A stretch of 64,000 nt of DNA. Origin: Hyphomicrobiales bacterium (GTDB taxonomy: Bacteria > Pseudomonadota > Alphaproteobacteria > Rhizobiales > Rhizobiaceae). This document shows, in pieces, positions 17,829 through 26,300 of the stretch. The first letter of the stretch is position 1. Every line of letters begins with the position of its first letter. The notes beneath the pieces are model-generated. The model did not search any database, was not told the origin of the DNA, and was given only the letters and a program-made list of their open reading frames with translations. The stretch spans positions 62,001 to 126,000 of the forward strand of contig JAJFHV010000012.1 in the NCBI GenBank assembly GCA_021775415.1, read 5' to 3'. The position numbers and the translations under genes are program-made.

Positions 17829-18188
17829 TCAGGCGGCCAGCATTTTTTCGACTTCATTTACCAGATCACGCAGGTGAAACGGTTTTGAAAGTACTTTGGC
17901 ATCTTTCGGTGCCTTGGAATCCGGATTGAGCGCCACCGCTGCAAATCCGGTAATAAACATCACCTTCATATCCGGATCGATTTCCGTTGCCCGTCTTGCC
18001 AACTCAATGCCATCCATTTCCGGCATCACAATATCAGTGAGCAACAATGTAAAGGGCTCTTCTCGCAAGCGATCGTAAGCACTTGCACCATTGTCGTAGG
18101 CAACAACCTGGTAGCCCGCATTATCCAGCGCCTTTTCCAGGAACCGGCGCATATCGTTGTCATCTTCTGCAAGAAGTATCTTGGTCAT
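17829..18188 (-). CDS. cpdR: CpdR-like single-domain response regulator
   Basis: A 119-residue receiver domain without an output domain. The acidic pocket is AEDDNDMRR (Asp9, Asp10), the phosphoacceptor is Asp52 in LLTDIVMPEMDG, and Lys102 lies in LSKPF. CpdR in Caulobacter and Sinorhizobium is phosphorylated by the CckA-ChpT relay. Unphosphorylated, it primes ClpXP to degrade cell-cycle substrates. Assignment rests on the single-domain length and on the neighbours: N-formylglutamate amidohydrolase and hisN adjoin cpdR in many Hyphomicrobiales. The ATG at 18188 is used; an upstream extension to 18275 is unconserved. Confidence 0.88.
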   Translation of the reverse strand: MTKILLAEDDNDMRRFLEKALDNAGYQVVAYDNGASAYDRLREEPFTLLLTDIVMPEMDGIELARRATEIDPDMKVMFITGFAAVALNPDSKAPKDAKVLSKPFHLRDLVNEVEKMLAA

Positions 18189-18358
18189 GGATAATACCGA
18201 ATCATTTCCTGAATGCCTGCCTGTCGATCTCGTTAACTTGGCATAAAGTAGGTAAATATGGAGTGAACAACCCAAATATCAAGAGCGGACTGTCCTAGAC
18301 ACCGGCAACATCAACTGCCAGACTGAGGCAACACTATACCGTAAATCCCGTGGATATC

Positions 18359-19252
18359 ATGACCAACGATTTTGATCCTGTTTCCAATCCCGCCTTTGAA
18401 ATACACGCACCCGTGCAGCAAACGGTACCCTTTGTCTTGAATTCGCCGCATAGCGGTAGAATGTACCCCACAAGATTTCTGGAAATGACCAACCTGAGTC
18501 AAATCAGCATACGCAAATCCGAAGATTTTCTTGTCGATGAACTGGTGGCAAGCGGCGTCTCCGCGGGAATGCCCATACTGGTCGCAAATTTTCCCCGCGC
18601 ATTTCTTGATGTTAACCGCGAACCATTCGAGTTGGACCCTTCCCTGTTCACGGGCCCATTGCCGGATTATGCAAACACACGCTCGGTCCGGGTGGCTGGA
18701 GGACTGGGGACAATCGCCAAAATTGTTGCGGAGGGCGAAGAAATTTATGCAAGCCGGCTTTCGGTTGAAGAAGGCCTGGGGAGAATAGAGGCGATTTATA
18801 AGCCCTACCACACAGCGCTGCGCCAATTGCTGGCCATAACACATGTTAAGTTTGGATATGCGGTCTTGGTTGATTGCCATTCAATGCCATCGGTTCGTAG
18901 TGGCCCAGCCGGCGATTCTCGCCCGGATTTTGTGATCGGCGACCGTTATGCATCCAGTTGCTCAACCGAGATTACTCATTACGCGTGCACTGTTTTGAGG
19001 GAGCTTGGTTACAAGGTTGAAATCAACAAACCATATGCCGGAGGATTTATCACCGAGCATTACGGAAGGCCGCAATATGGGCTGCATGCAATTCAAATTG
19101 AGATCAATCGGAGTCTCTACATGGATGAGGTGAGAATTGCAAAATCGCCGCAATTCAATTCTTTCCTGGGCGACATGGCACAATTCCTTTCCCAATTTAC
19201 TGACATGCCAGACGTGGGCCTTACTGGAAGTCAACCTCTGGCTGCCGAGTGA
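18359..19252 (+). CDS. N-formylglutamate amidohydrolase family protein
   Basis: A 297-residue cytosolic hydrolase of the FGase family, which releases formate from N-formylglutamate, the last step of one histidine degradation route. Motifs: NSPHSGRMYP near the N-terminus, FPRAFLDVNREPFELDP, VDCHSMPS (metal-binding His), and the C-terminal KPYAGGFITEHYGRP and QIEINRSLYM blocks. An in-frame GTG at 18350 adds three residues; ATG 18359 is equally possible. No other hut genes are nearby, so the physiological substrate may differ. It is divergent from cpdR and 35 bases before hisN. Confidence 0.88.
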   Translation: MTNDFDPVSNPAFEIHAPVQQTVPFVLNSPHSGRMYPTRFLEMTNLSQISIRKSEDFLVDELVASGVSAGMPILVANFPRAFLDVNREPFELDPSLFTGPLPDYANTRSVRVAGGLGTIAKIVAEGEEIYASRLSVEEGLGRIEAIYKPYHTALRQLLAITHVKFGYAVLVDCHSMPSVRSGPAGDSRPDFVIGDRYASSCSTEITHYACTVLRELGYKVEINKPYAGGFITEHYGRPQYGLHAIQIEINRSLYMDEVRIAKSPQFNSFLGDMAQFLSQFTDMPDVGLTGSQPLAAE

Positions 19253-19287
19253 GCAGTGCTTTCGCAGATATTGTTAGGGTGTAAACG

Positions 19288-20082
19288 TTGAACACTTCTG
19301 AAATCGAAGCCTTTCTCCATCAATTATGTGATCTGGCGGCAGTTGAAACCCTGCCGCGGTTTCGCTCGCGATTGGATATCAACAACAAGGAGGCTGAAGG
19401 CTTCGATCCGGTAACCGAGGCGGACCGGGAAGCTGAAAGAGCCATAAGAAACGCAATCCTCGCCAGATATCCCGATCATGGAATTCTGGGAGAAGAGTTT
19501 GGCACCGAAAATCCCGATGCTGAGTTTTGTTGGGTAATCGATCCCATTGATGGCACCAGATCATTCATCAGCGGGCTACCCCTTTGGGGAACCTTGATCG
19601 GGCTTTACAAAAATGGCCGCCCCATCGCTGGCGCCATGGACCAGCCCTTTACCGGTGAACGGTTTTATTCAAATGGAAAGTCCAGCTATTTGCAACGGGG
19701 TGAGACCTCGGCGATCCTCAAAAGCAGCGAAGCCAAAAACCTTTCATCGGCCATCATGCTGACCACTACTCCTGCAATGTTCACCGGTGCAGAAATCGAT
19801 GCCTATCACTCGCTTGAAAGCACCTGCAAACTCGCGCGTTATGGCACTGATTGCTACGGATACTGTCTTTTGGCCATGGGCCAGGTAGAACTCGTGGTTG
19901 AAGCCGGATTGAACGCCTATGACATCGGTGCGCTTATCCCGATCATCGAAAATGCCGGAGGAATCGTCACCACCTGGAAGGGAGATTCGGCCGCAAAGGG
20001 AGGGCGTATACTCGCCGCGGCGAACGCTGATTTGCACGCAACGGCACTTGCAGTGCTGTCAAAAGTGGAATCAACAGCTTGA
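19288..20082 (+). CDS. hisN: Histidinol-phosphatase, inositol-monophosphatase type
   Basis: A 264-residue Mg-dependent phosphatase of the IMPase fold. Motifs are EGFDPVTEADREAE, GILGEEFG, and the metal-binding WVIDPIDGTRSFISGLPLWG block (given in part), plus the C-terminal YDIGALIPIIENAGG. Hyphomicrobiales use this HisN-type enzyme to dephosphorylate histidinol phosphate in histidine biosynthesis. The FISGLPLWGT sequence and the position after N-formylglutamate amidohydrolase support hisN over a general inositol phosphatase. The start is a TTG at 19288. It converges with the downstream hydrolase, four bases between stops. Confidence 0.87.
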   Translation: MNTSEIEAFLHQLCDLAAVETLPRFRSRLDINNKEAEGFDPVTEADREAERAIRNAILARYPDHGILGEEFGTENPDAEFCWVIDPIDGTRSFISGLPLWGTLIGLYKNGRPIAGAMDQPFTGERFYSNGKSSYLQRGETSAILKSSEAKNLSSAIMLTTTPAMFTGAEIDAYHSLESTCKLARYGTDCYGYCLLAMGQVELVVEAGLNAYDIGALIPIIENAGGIVTTWKGDSAAKGGRILAAANADLHATALAVLSKVESTA

Positions 20083-20086
20083 ATAC

Positions 20087-21037
20087 CTAGTCATTGGTTT
20101 CCGTTCCCGGAACGAATGAATAAAATGCAGCAAGAAGCTGCTCACGGAATACATCACGTTCCTGAAGCATTTCATGTTTGGCACCAGGAATGGTGAGTGT
20201 TGAACCGGAACGAAGCCGCCTGCCCAGGTCTTCAATTGCCTCATTGGAAACAACCTCGTCATTTCCCGCAGCTACAAGCAATATCGGTATCGTAATCTGG
20301 TTATGAAAATCGGGATCATGGACCCGGTCCATGGCGCGACTTGCTGCAAACACCCATGCTGCAGTAGGCCCGCCAATTGACAATTCACGGTGCTCTTCAA
20401 CAAAACGCAAATTGCGCTCAAACCGTTTTGTGTCTGAGGTAAGTCGGTTTCCAGCAAAAGGCCGGTTCTCATCCGGTGTTGCGCCGCCGGCCATGTATAC
20501 TTCACCCAGTCCGAAGGCGCATAACAGGCCACTAAAAAATTTCAACGACTTGTGAGATAGTCCCGTCTTGCCAAAGCCCAACAATGGAGCTGAAAGCACC
20601 ATTCGACGAATTCGGTTGGCAAACACCGGTGCAGCAAGGAGTGCAATCAACGAACCGGTGGAATGTGCCAGAATATAAAAGGGCGCCTTGCAATCCGGTA
20701 GTGCCACATCATTCATGATTGCCTCAAGGTCAAATACATACTGATCGAAATCGTCCACATATCCCGCACGTTCATTCTCGAGAAGTCGACTTGATCCGCC
20801 TTGACCTCTCCAGTCGAAAGTCAGCACCTCGAAACCGTTTTCCCGCAAATCGGTGATGGTCTCGAAAAGCTTTTCAACGTATTCCGCCCGACCATGCAAC
20901 AACAACACGGTTCCATGCATCGAGTAGTTTGTCGCTTTCCATCTCGCGTAGCGGATTTCCTGCCCGTCAGAAGTCTTTACTAATCCGGAAACCACACCCT
21001 CGGGCAAAGGATTAAACTTGGAGTCAATGAGTTTCAT
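20087..21037 (-). CDS. Alpha/beta hydrolase, lysophospholipase/monoacylglycerol lipase type
   Basis: A 316-residue serine hydrolase. LLLHGRAEYVEKL is the oxyanion region. AHSTGS carries the nucleophile serine, in place of the common GHSMG. AAGNDEVVS carries the acid, and PGAKHEML the His. It matches the COG2267 lysophospholipase group (PldB-like), which is cytosolic and acts on glycerolipids. The ATG at 21037 gives the conserved start; the open frame to 21070 adds 11 residues. It stands alone between hisN (convergent) and hsp20 (divergent). Confidence 0.83.
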   Translation of the reverse strand: MKLIDSKFNPLPEGVVSGLVKTSDGQEIRYARWKATNYSMHGTVLLLHGRAEYVEKLFETITDLRENGFEVLTFDWRGQGGSSRLLENERAGYVDDFDQYVFDLEAIMNDVALPDCKAPFYILAHSTGSLIALLAAPVFANRIRRMVLSAPLLGFGKTGLSHKSLKFFSGLLCAFGLGEVYMAGGATPDENRPFAGNRLTSDTKRFERNLRFVEEHRELSIGGPTAAWVFAASRAMDRVHDPDFHNQITIPILLVAAGNDEVVSNEAIEDLGRRLRSGSTLTIPGAKHEMLQERDVFREQLLAAFYSFVPGTETND

Positions 21038-21210
21038 AAAATAAATCCGGTTTAGGGCGCGGTTGATCACTTCAATTACAAAAGCAGCCGCTGATGCTCA
21101 AGTGCAAACCACTTGAAAACGCGCATTCCAGAACCCAAATAACAGCTATGGACGCCAATATGGGTCCACAACTGATCTCTCCTGCCCACAAGGAGGAGCG
21201 GATTTAACAA

Positions 21211-21264
21211 TGTGCCGGGTGGCAACACCCAATACGCAAACGTCGCTTCAAAGGAGGACATACC
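21211..21264 (+). promoter_or_regulatory. Candidate ROSE-like RNA thermometer in the hsp20 leader
   Basis: The end of the hsp20 leader has two stacked elements. The first is a TGCC/GGCA hairpin at 21213-21224. The second is TCGCT (21243-21247) facing the ribosome site AGGAGGA (21252-21258). The U(U/C)GCU motif pairing imperfectly with the Shine-Dalgarno sequence is the defining feature of ROSE elements, which repress small heat-shock genes at low temperature in alphaproteobacteria. The upper leader (about 21170-21210) contains further possible stems that I could not fold rigorously. Confidence 0.55.
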
Positions 21265-21720
21265 ATGCGTACTATAGATTATTCACCCCTTTATCGTTCC
21301 ACCGTTGGATTTGATCGTCTGTTTTCGTTACTCGATAACATGACGACTCCTGAAAACGGTCAAGCCTACCCGCCATACAATATTGAGCGGACTGGTGAGG
21401 ATTCTTACCGCATCACGATGGCAGTCGCTGGATTTTCAGAAGACGATCTTACCATCGAGGCAAAACAGAACTCGCTGACCGTAAAAGGTGAAAAAGATGA
21501 AAGCGAAAACAGCGACACGGAAATCTTGTTCCGTGGCATTGCAGGGCGCTCATTTGAACGCCGGTTCCAGCTTGCAGACCATGTGGAAATTAGTGAAGCA
21601 AGCCTGATGAACGGCCTGTTACACATCGATCTTGCCCGCGAAATTCCAGAGGCCATGAAACCCCGGAAAATCGAAATTGGCAAAAACATCAAACAACTCG
21701 AAGGAAAAGCTTCGAAGTAA
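21265..21720 (+). CDS. Small heat-shock protein, Hsp20/IbpA type
   Basis: A 151-residue chaperone. The N-terminus FSLLDN and the following YPPYNIERTGEDSYRI lead into the alpha-crystallin domain (about 35-135). Residues ISEASLMNGLLHIDLAREIPE carry the conserved GLL/GIL-type segment, and a short Lys-rich tail follows. It holds unfolded proteins under heat stress. The strong AAGGAGGA site is seven bases from the ATG and likely masked by the ROSE-like leader. A terminator follows. Confidence 0.93.
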   Translation: MRTIDYSPLYRSTVGFDRLFSLLDNMTTPENGQAYPPYNIERTGEDSYRITMAVAGFSEDDLTIEAKQNSLTVKGEKDESENSDTEILFRGIAGRSFERRFQLADHVEISEASLMNGLLHIDLAREIPEAMKPRKIEIGKNIKQLEGKASK

Positions 21721-21741
21721 CCCGCTTGGTTAAACAACCTG

Positions 21742-21768
21742 AAAGGGCGTCAATCTGGCGCCCTTTTT
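21742..21768 (+). terminator. Rho-independent terminator after hsp20
   Basis: AAAGGGCG (21742-21749) pairs perfectly with CGCCCTTT (21759-21766) around a nine-base loop, with a run of five Ts. It lies between hsp20 and the convergent threonine aldolase. Read from the minus strand, the 3' side also carries AAA-complement Ts, so it may work in both directions. Confidence 0.85.
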
Positions 21769-21774
21769 AGGGTG

Positions 21775-22824
21775 TCACCCCAACAACTCCAAAAACGAGT
21801 CTACATCGCTTGTGGTAGTCGAAAAATTCGTGACCAGACGATAAATGCATTCATCCTCTCCAATCACATCACCGTAGTCCCTTGGGGTGATATTTGGATA
21901 AAATTGTGCCCCGGACTTTGTCAGGCCTTCGGCAATCTCATCTCTGGCGACAAAAAACACCAGGTTCGACTGGTTGTCCCAAGCCAGGCGCGCCCGATCG
22001 GATTTACGGATTCCGTCAGCCAGCCTCCCGGCCATGGTATTGGAATGCCTTGCCAGATTGAGCCACAAATTATCAGTAAGGTATGCTTCGAACTGCGCAG
22101 TGACAAATCGGGTTTTTGAGAAGAGATGACCGGTGCGTTTTCTTAAAAATGGCAGGTTTTCCGCAAGATCCGGGTTGAAGACAACCAGCGCCTCCGCACA
22201 CCAGCACCCGTTTTTGGTGCCCCCAAACGACAGCAGATCAACCCCGCTTTTCCAGGTCATTTCAGCTGGCGAAACATCAAGATCAACCAAAGCATTGGCA
22301 AACCGAGCACCATCCATATGAACGAACAGGTCATTTTTTCTGGCAACAGCTGAAATCGCAGCCACCTCTTCGCAACTATAAACTGATCCGATTTCACTCG
22401 CCTGGGTCACGCTAACGAGCGTCGCCTGTCCTTGGTGGTTGAAGGAATTGGGGTACCGGGCAATTGCGCTTGCCAGGTGTGGAGGGTCTATTTTTCCATG
22501 TTTACCGGGGACACGTACAAGTCTTCCTCCGGCGCTGAAAAACTCGGGCGCACCGCACTCATCCTCAATCAAATGTGCCTCATTATGACAAAAAGCTACG
22601 CCGCCCGGCTTTGTTGCCGCAGCCACAGCAAGAGAGTTTGCAGCGGTACCTGTACCAACAAAGAAAACCGAAGCTTGAGTTTCAAGCAATTCGCAGAAAC
22701 GTGCTTCTACCTGATTGTCAAAGTCGCTGGTTCCGTAGGCAGATGCCATTCCAGCGGAATGCTTTTCCAACCCGGCAGAAATTTCCGGGGCAGCTCCTGC
22801 CCAATTATCACTGGCAAATATCAT
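21775..22824 (-). CDS. ltaE: Low-specificity L-threonine aldolase
   Basis: A 349-residue PLP enzyme of fold type I that cleaves L-threonine or allo-threonine to glycine and acetaldehyde. Motifs: FASDNWAGAAPE at the start, FVGTGTAANSLA, HLIEDECGAPE, VHMDGARFANAL, and the PLP lysine in LSFGGTKNGCW. The ATG at 22824 matches the family's usual start; a frame opening at 22974 would add 50 residues that run through a terminator-like hairpin and is rejected. It fits the glycine-centred metabolism of the window. It converges with hsp20. Confidence 0.92.
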   Translation of the reverse strand: MIFASDNWAGAAPEISAGLEKHSAGMASAYGTSDFDNQVEARFCELLETQASVFFVGTGTAANSLAVAAATKPGGVAFCHNEAHLIEDECGAPEFFSAGGRLVRVPGKHGKIDPPHLASAIARYPNSFNHQGQATLVSVTQASEIGSVYSCEEVAAISAVARKNDLFVHMDGARFANALVDLDVSPAEMTWKSGVDLLSFGGTKNGCWCAEALVVFNPDLAENLPFLRKRTGHLFSKTRFVTAQFEAYLTDNLWLNLARHSNTMAGRLADGIRKSDRARLAWDNQSNLVFFVARDEIAEGLTKSGAQFYPNITPRDYGDVIGEDECIYRLVTNFSTTTSDVDSFLELLG

Positions 22825-22892
22825 TGAATTGTATTCCTGACTTTTTGTACCGCGTTGAGGCAAGTTACCTAATTCTGTTTCCATGAAAAGCC

Positions 22893-23018
22893 CAAAAAGA
22901 ACCCGGTTCCAGCAAGCCAGAACCGGGCCTTTCGGAGCCAGTCCATTATTAAGGTTAGCCGTCCCTCTTATCATTTCCGGGGGCGACAGAAATGATCGTC
23001 AACAGTAAGGCTACCTCC
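22893..23018 (-). ncRNA. Structured RNA ending in a terminator: leader of ltaE or independent sRNA
   Basis: On the minus strand, AGGTAGCC (around 23016-23009) pairs with GGCTAACCT (22960-22952), leaving one bulged A. Inside it is a perfect eight-base-pair stem, ATCATTTC (22996-22989) with GAAATGAT (22977-22970), enclosing an 11-base C-rich loop. About 30 bases later CCCGGTTC and GAACCGGG (22925-22900 region) form an eight-base-pair stem followed by TTCTTTTT. This is an intrinsic terminator before the ltaE start at 22824. Hence the RNA is either an attenuated 5' leader or a separate small RNA. I cannot match it to a known riboswitch class. Confidence 0.6.
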
Positions 23019-23162
23019 AGACTTGACACCGAACCAAAACAAAACCGCGCTTATCGATTAAATCCCCGCCCTCCAAGTTTACGTAAATTGGTTATATCAA
23101 AATTCGCGCAACGCCAAAGGAAACCGCAAATGACGTTTTAGCTTGCCGCATCCAACATATTT

Positions 23163-23188
23163 TGTCATATTGACAGGAAAGGTCAATA
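23163..23188. promoter_or_regulatory. Overlapping inverted repeats upstream of gltB
   Basis: TGTCA-3-TGACA (23163-23175) overlaps TATTGAC-7-GTCAATA (23168-23188), both perfect in their arms. A TTGACA -35-like hexamer (23170-23175) lies within them. The arrangement looks like an operator placed on a promoter. It sits about 190 bases before gltB and could also affect the divergent minus-strand RNA. Confidence 0.5.
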
Positions 23189-23243
23189 ATGCTGTCCTTT
23201 ACTGAATGAGATTTTGGAGGCATTTTGTGCTATTTTGGCAGTT

Positions 23244-23264
23244 ATTGGCCACAAATCGGCCAAT
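23244..23264. promoter_or_regulatory. Palindrome upstream of gltB
   Basis: ATTGGCC (23244-23250) and GGCCAAT (23258-23264) are perfect inverted repeats separated by seven bases, the same 7-7-7 geometry as the upstream site but a different sequence. It lies 110 bases before the gltB start codon, in the expected operator or leader region. The rest of 22825-23374 holds no gene. Confidence 0.5.
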
Positions 23265-23374
23265 TTCGCATTTTGCAGAAAAATACCACCCAATACAGGC
23301 AACTTAACCTGGTTGATTAGTGGGCATGTCTAGCGAAATAGGTCCCACAGCATGTCGACGGAGTATCTAACAGC

Positions 23375-26300
23375 GTGGAAAACAGCGGTTTGAACAATTT
23401 AGCAAAAAAATACCAGGGCGGGCCCTATCCCGATCGCCAAGGCCTCTACGACCCTCGTAATGAGAGGGATTCATGCGGCGTTGGCTTTGTTGCGCACATG
23501 ACGGGAACACAGTCTCACGGAATCATTAAAGACGGCCTGGAAATTCTCAAGAATTTGGAACACCGGGGGGCAGTCGGTGCTGATCCACTTATGGGCGATG
23601 GCGCTGGAATGCTGGTACAAATTCCGCATGATTTTTTAAGGGAAGAATGTGCAAAACTGGATTTTCTGCTCCCTGAGGTTGGTGAATACGCAGTTGCCCA
23701 GGTTTTCATGCCGCGCACCAAGAAGCTGCGCGTTCAAATTGAGAAAATATTTGAGAAGAATATTCGAAAGGAAGGGCTGAAACTTCTGGGATGGCGAACC
23801 TTGCCCGTAAGTAACACGCATCTTTCCCAGGACCCTTCAATCAAGGCAACTGAACCGGTCCACCGCCAATGCTTTATAGCGAAATCTGCACAAGACGAAT
23901 CCGAAGCCGAATTTGAACGGCGTCTCTACACAACCCGCAAGGTCATATCAAACGAGATATTTGCCAAGACAGATGGCCGTGACGATGGTTATTACATTGT
24001 ATCCCTGTCCACCCGAACCATTGTCTACAAGGGAATGTTCCTCGCAGATCAGCTTGGCCCCTATTTTTCGGATTTAACGGATCCGCGTTTTAAATCTGCG
24101 CTGGCGATGGTCCACCAGCGATTTTCAACCAACACCTTTCCATCCTGGAAACTGGCTCATCCTTACCGGATGGTTGCACACAACGGTGAAATCAACACCC
24201 TGCGTGGAAACGTCAACTGGATGGCGGCACGTCAGGCATCCGTATCCACCCCCTTGTTTGGGGATAGCATCTCCAAACTGTGGCCTATTTCCTACGAAGG
24301 CCAGTCAGACACGGCCTGTTTCGACAATGCACTCGAATTCCTGACACAAGGTGGATATTCACTCGCCCATGCGGTGATGATGCTGATTCCGGAAGCCTGG
24401 GCTGGCAATAATTTGATGGATGAGGATCGCCGCGCATTTTACCAATACCATGCAGCACTAATGGAACCCTGGGATGGGCCAGCCGCCGTTGCCTTCACCG
24501 ATGGTCGCCAAATTGGTGCAACGCTTGATCGCAATGGACTGCGCCCGGCTCGCTACATAGTCACGGGTGATGACCGAATAATCCTGTCATCAGAATCCGG
24601 TGTTCTGCCGATCGAAGAAAAAAGTATTATACAAAAATGGCGACTCCAGCCCGGCAAAATGCTCCTGATCGATTTTGAAAAAGGCGGCATTATCTCAGAT
24701 CAGGAGATCAAGCAGGAACTGAGCCGCCAAAACCCCTACCAGGCATGGCTATCGCGCACCCGTATTGTGCTTGAAGACATGCCGGTAACCATTCGCCAAC
24801 CCTCCGAAAGTCACTCGGCTCTACTCGATCGCCAGCAGGCGTTTGGTTATACCCAGGAAGACTTGAAATTGCTCATGGCGCCGATGGCAACAACGGGTCA
24901 GGAAGCAATTGGATCGATGGGTACGGACACGCCAATCTCCGCACTCTCCGGCAAGGCAAAACTGCTCTACACCTACTTCAAACAAAATTTTGCGCAGGTT
25001 ACCAATCCTCCAATCGACCCAATTCGTGAAGAATCGGTCATGAGCCTGGTCTCGCTGATCGGTCCCCGGCCCAATCTTTTCGATCTTGAGGGGCTTTCAA
25101 CCAAGAAACGACTTGAGGTTCGCCAACCTATTCTCACCAATCAGGATCTGGAAAAAATCCGGGCAATTGGAGACATTGCAGATAACCAGTTCCAGACTAA
25201 AACCCTGGACATTACATTTAATGTGGACCGCGGCGCTGAAGGTATGAAATCCGCGCTCGAAACATTGTGCAATCGCGCAGAACAAGCCGTCGTCAGCGGC
25301 TACAACATTATCATCTTGTCAGATCGCCAAGTGTCGATGGACCGCATCGCAATCCCCGCACTTCTTGCAACAGCTGCCGTACATCATCACTTGATCCGCA
25401 AAGGACTGCGGACTTCTGTTGGTCTTGTGGTTGAAACTGGTGAACCACGTGAAGTGCATCATTTTTGTGTGCTTGCAGGCTATGGAGCCGAGGCAATCAA
25501 CCCCTATCTGGCTTTTGAAACACTGGCTGAAATGTGCCGCGCGGGCGAGTTTCCGGACAATGTTAAGCCGGAACACGTCGTCAAACGCTATATCAAGGCA
25601 ATCGACAAGGGCATTCTCAAGGTGATGTCCAAAATGGGCATTTCAACCTATCAGTCCTATTGCGGTGCACAAATTTTTGACGCCGTTGGCCTTTCAACCG
25701 AATTGATCAATGAGTATTTTTTCGGCACGGCAAGCTTGATCGAGGGCGTTGGGCTTGATGAAATTTCCACTGAAACGCTCAACCGCCACAATGCCGCATT
25801 CGGTAACGACCAGGTATTGGCAGATTCGCTTGATGTAGGAGGCGAATATGCCTTTCGCTTACGCGGCGAACGCCATGTCTGGACACCGGAAAAAATCGCC
25901 AAGCTGCAACACGCAGTGCGCAGTAATTCTGCTTCCGGATTTGCGGAGTTTTCAGCCGATGCCAATCACGCCTCGCAAGAGCACGCCACAATTCGCGGGT
26001 TATTTAATATCAAACCAGCTGAAGAAACAGGCCGCAAACCGGTTGAACTGAGCAAAGTTGAATCCGCTGTTGATATCGTAAAACGATTTTCAACCGGTGC
26101 GATGTCATACGGTTCGATTTCCCGCGAGGCACATACAACACTTGCCCGCGCAATGAACCGCATTGGTGGTAAATCCAATACTGGTGAAGGCGGTGAAGAA
26201 GCCGACCGGTATTTGCCGCTACCGGACGGCAGCGCAAATCCCGAGCGTTCCGCAATCAAGCAGGTCGCTTCAGGCAGATTTGGCGTAACTGCTGAATACC

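Noticed and set aside
22825-22974. N-terminal extension of threonine aldolase by 50 residues
   Set aside because: The extra codons run through the terminator stem and T-tract, and the family starts at the FASDNWAG block.
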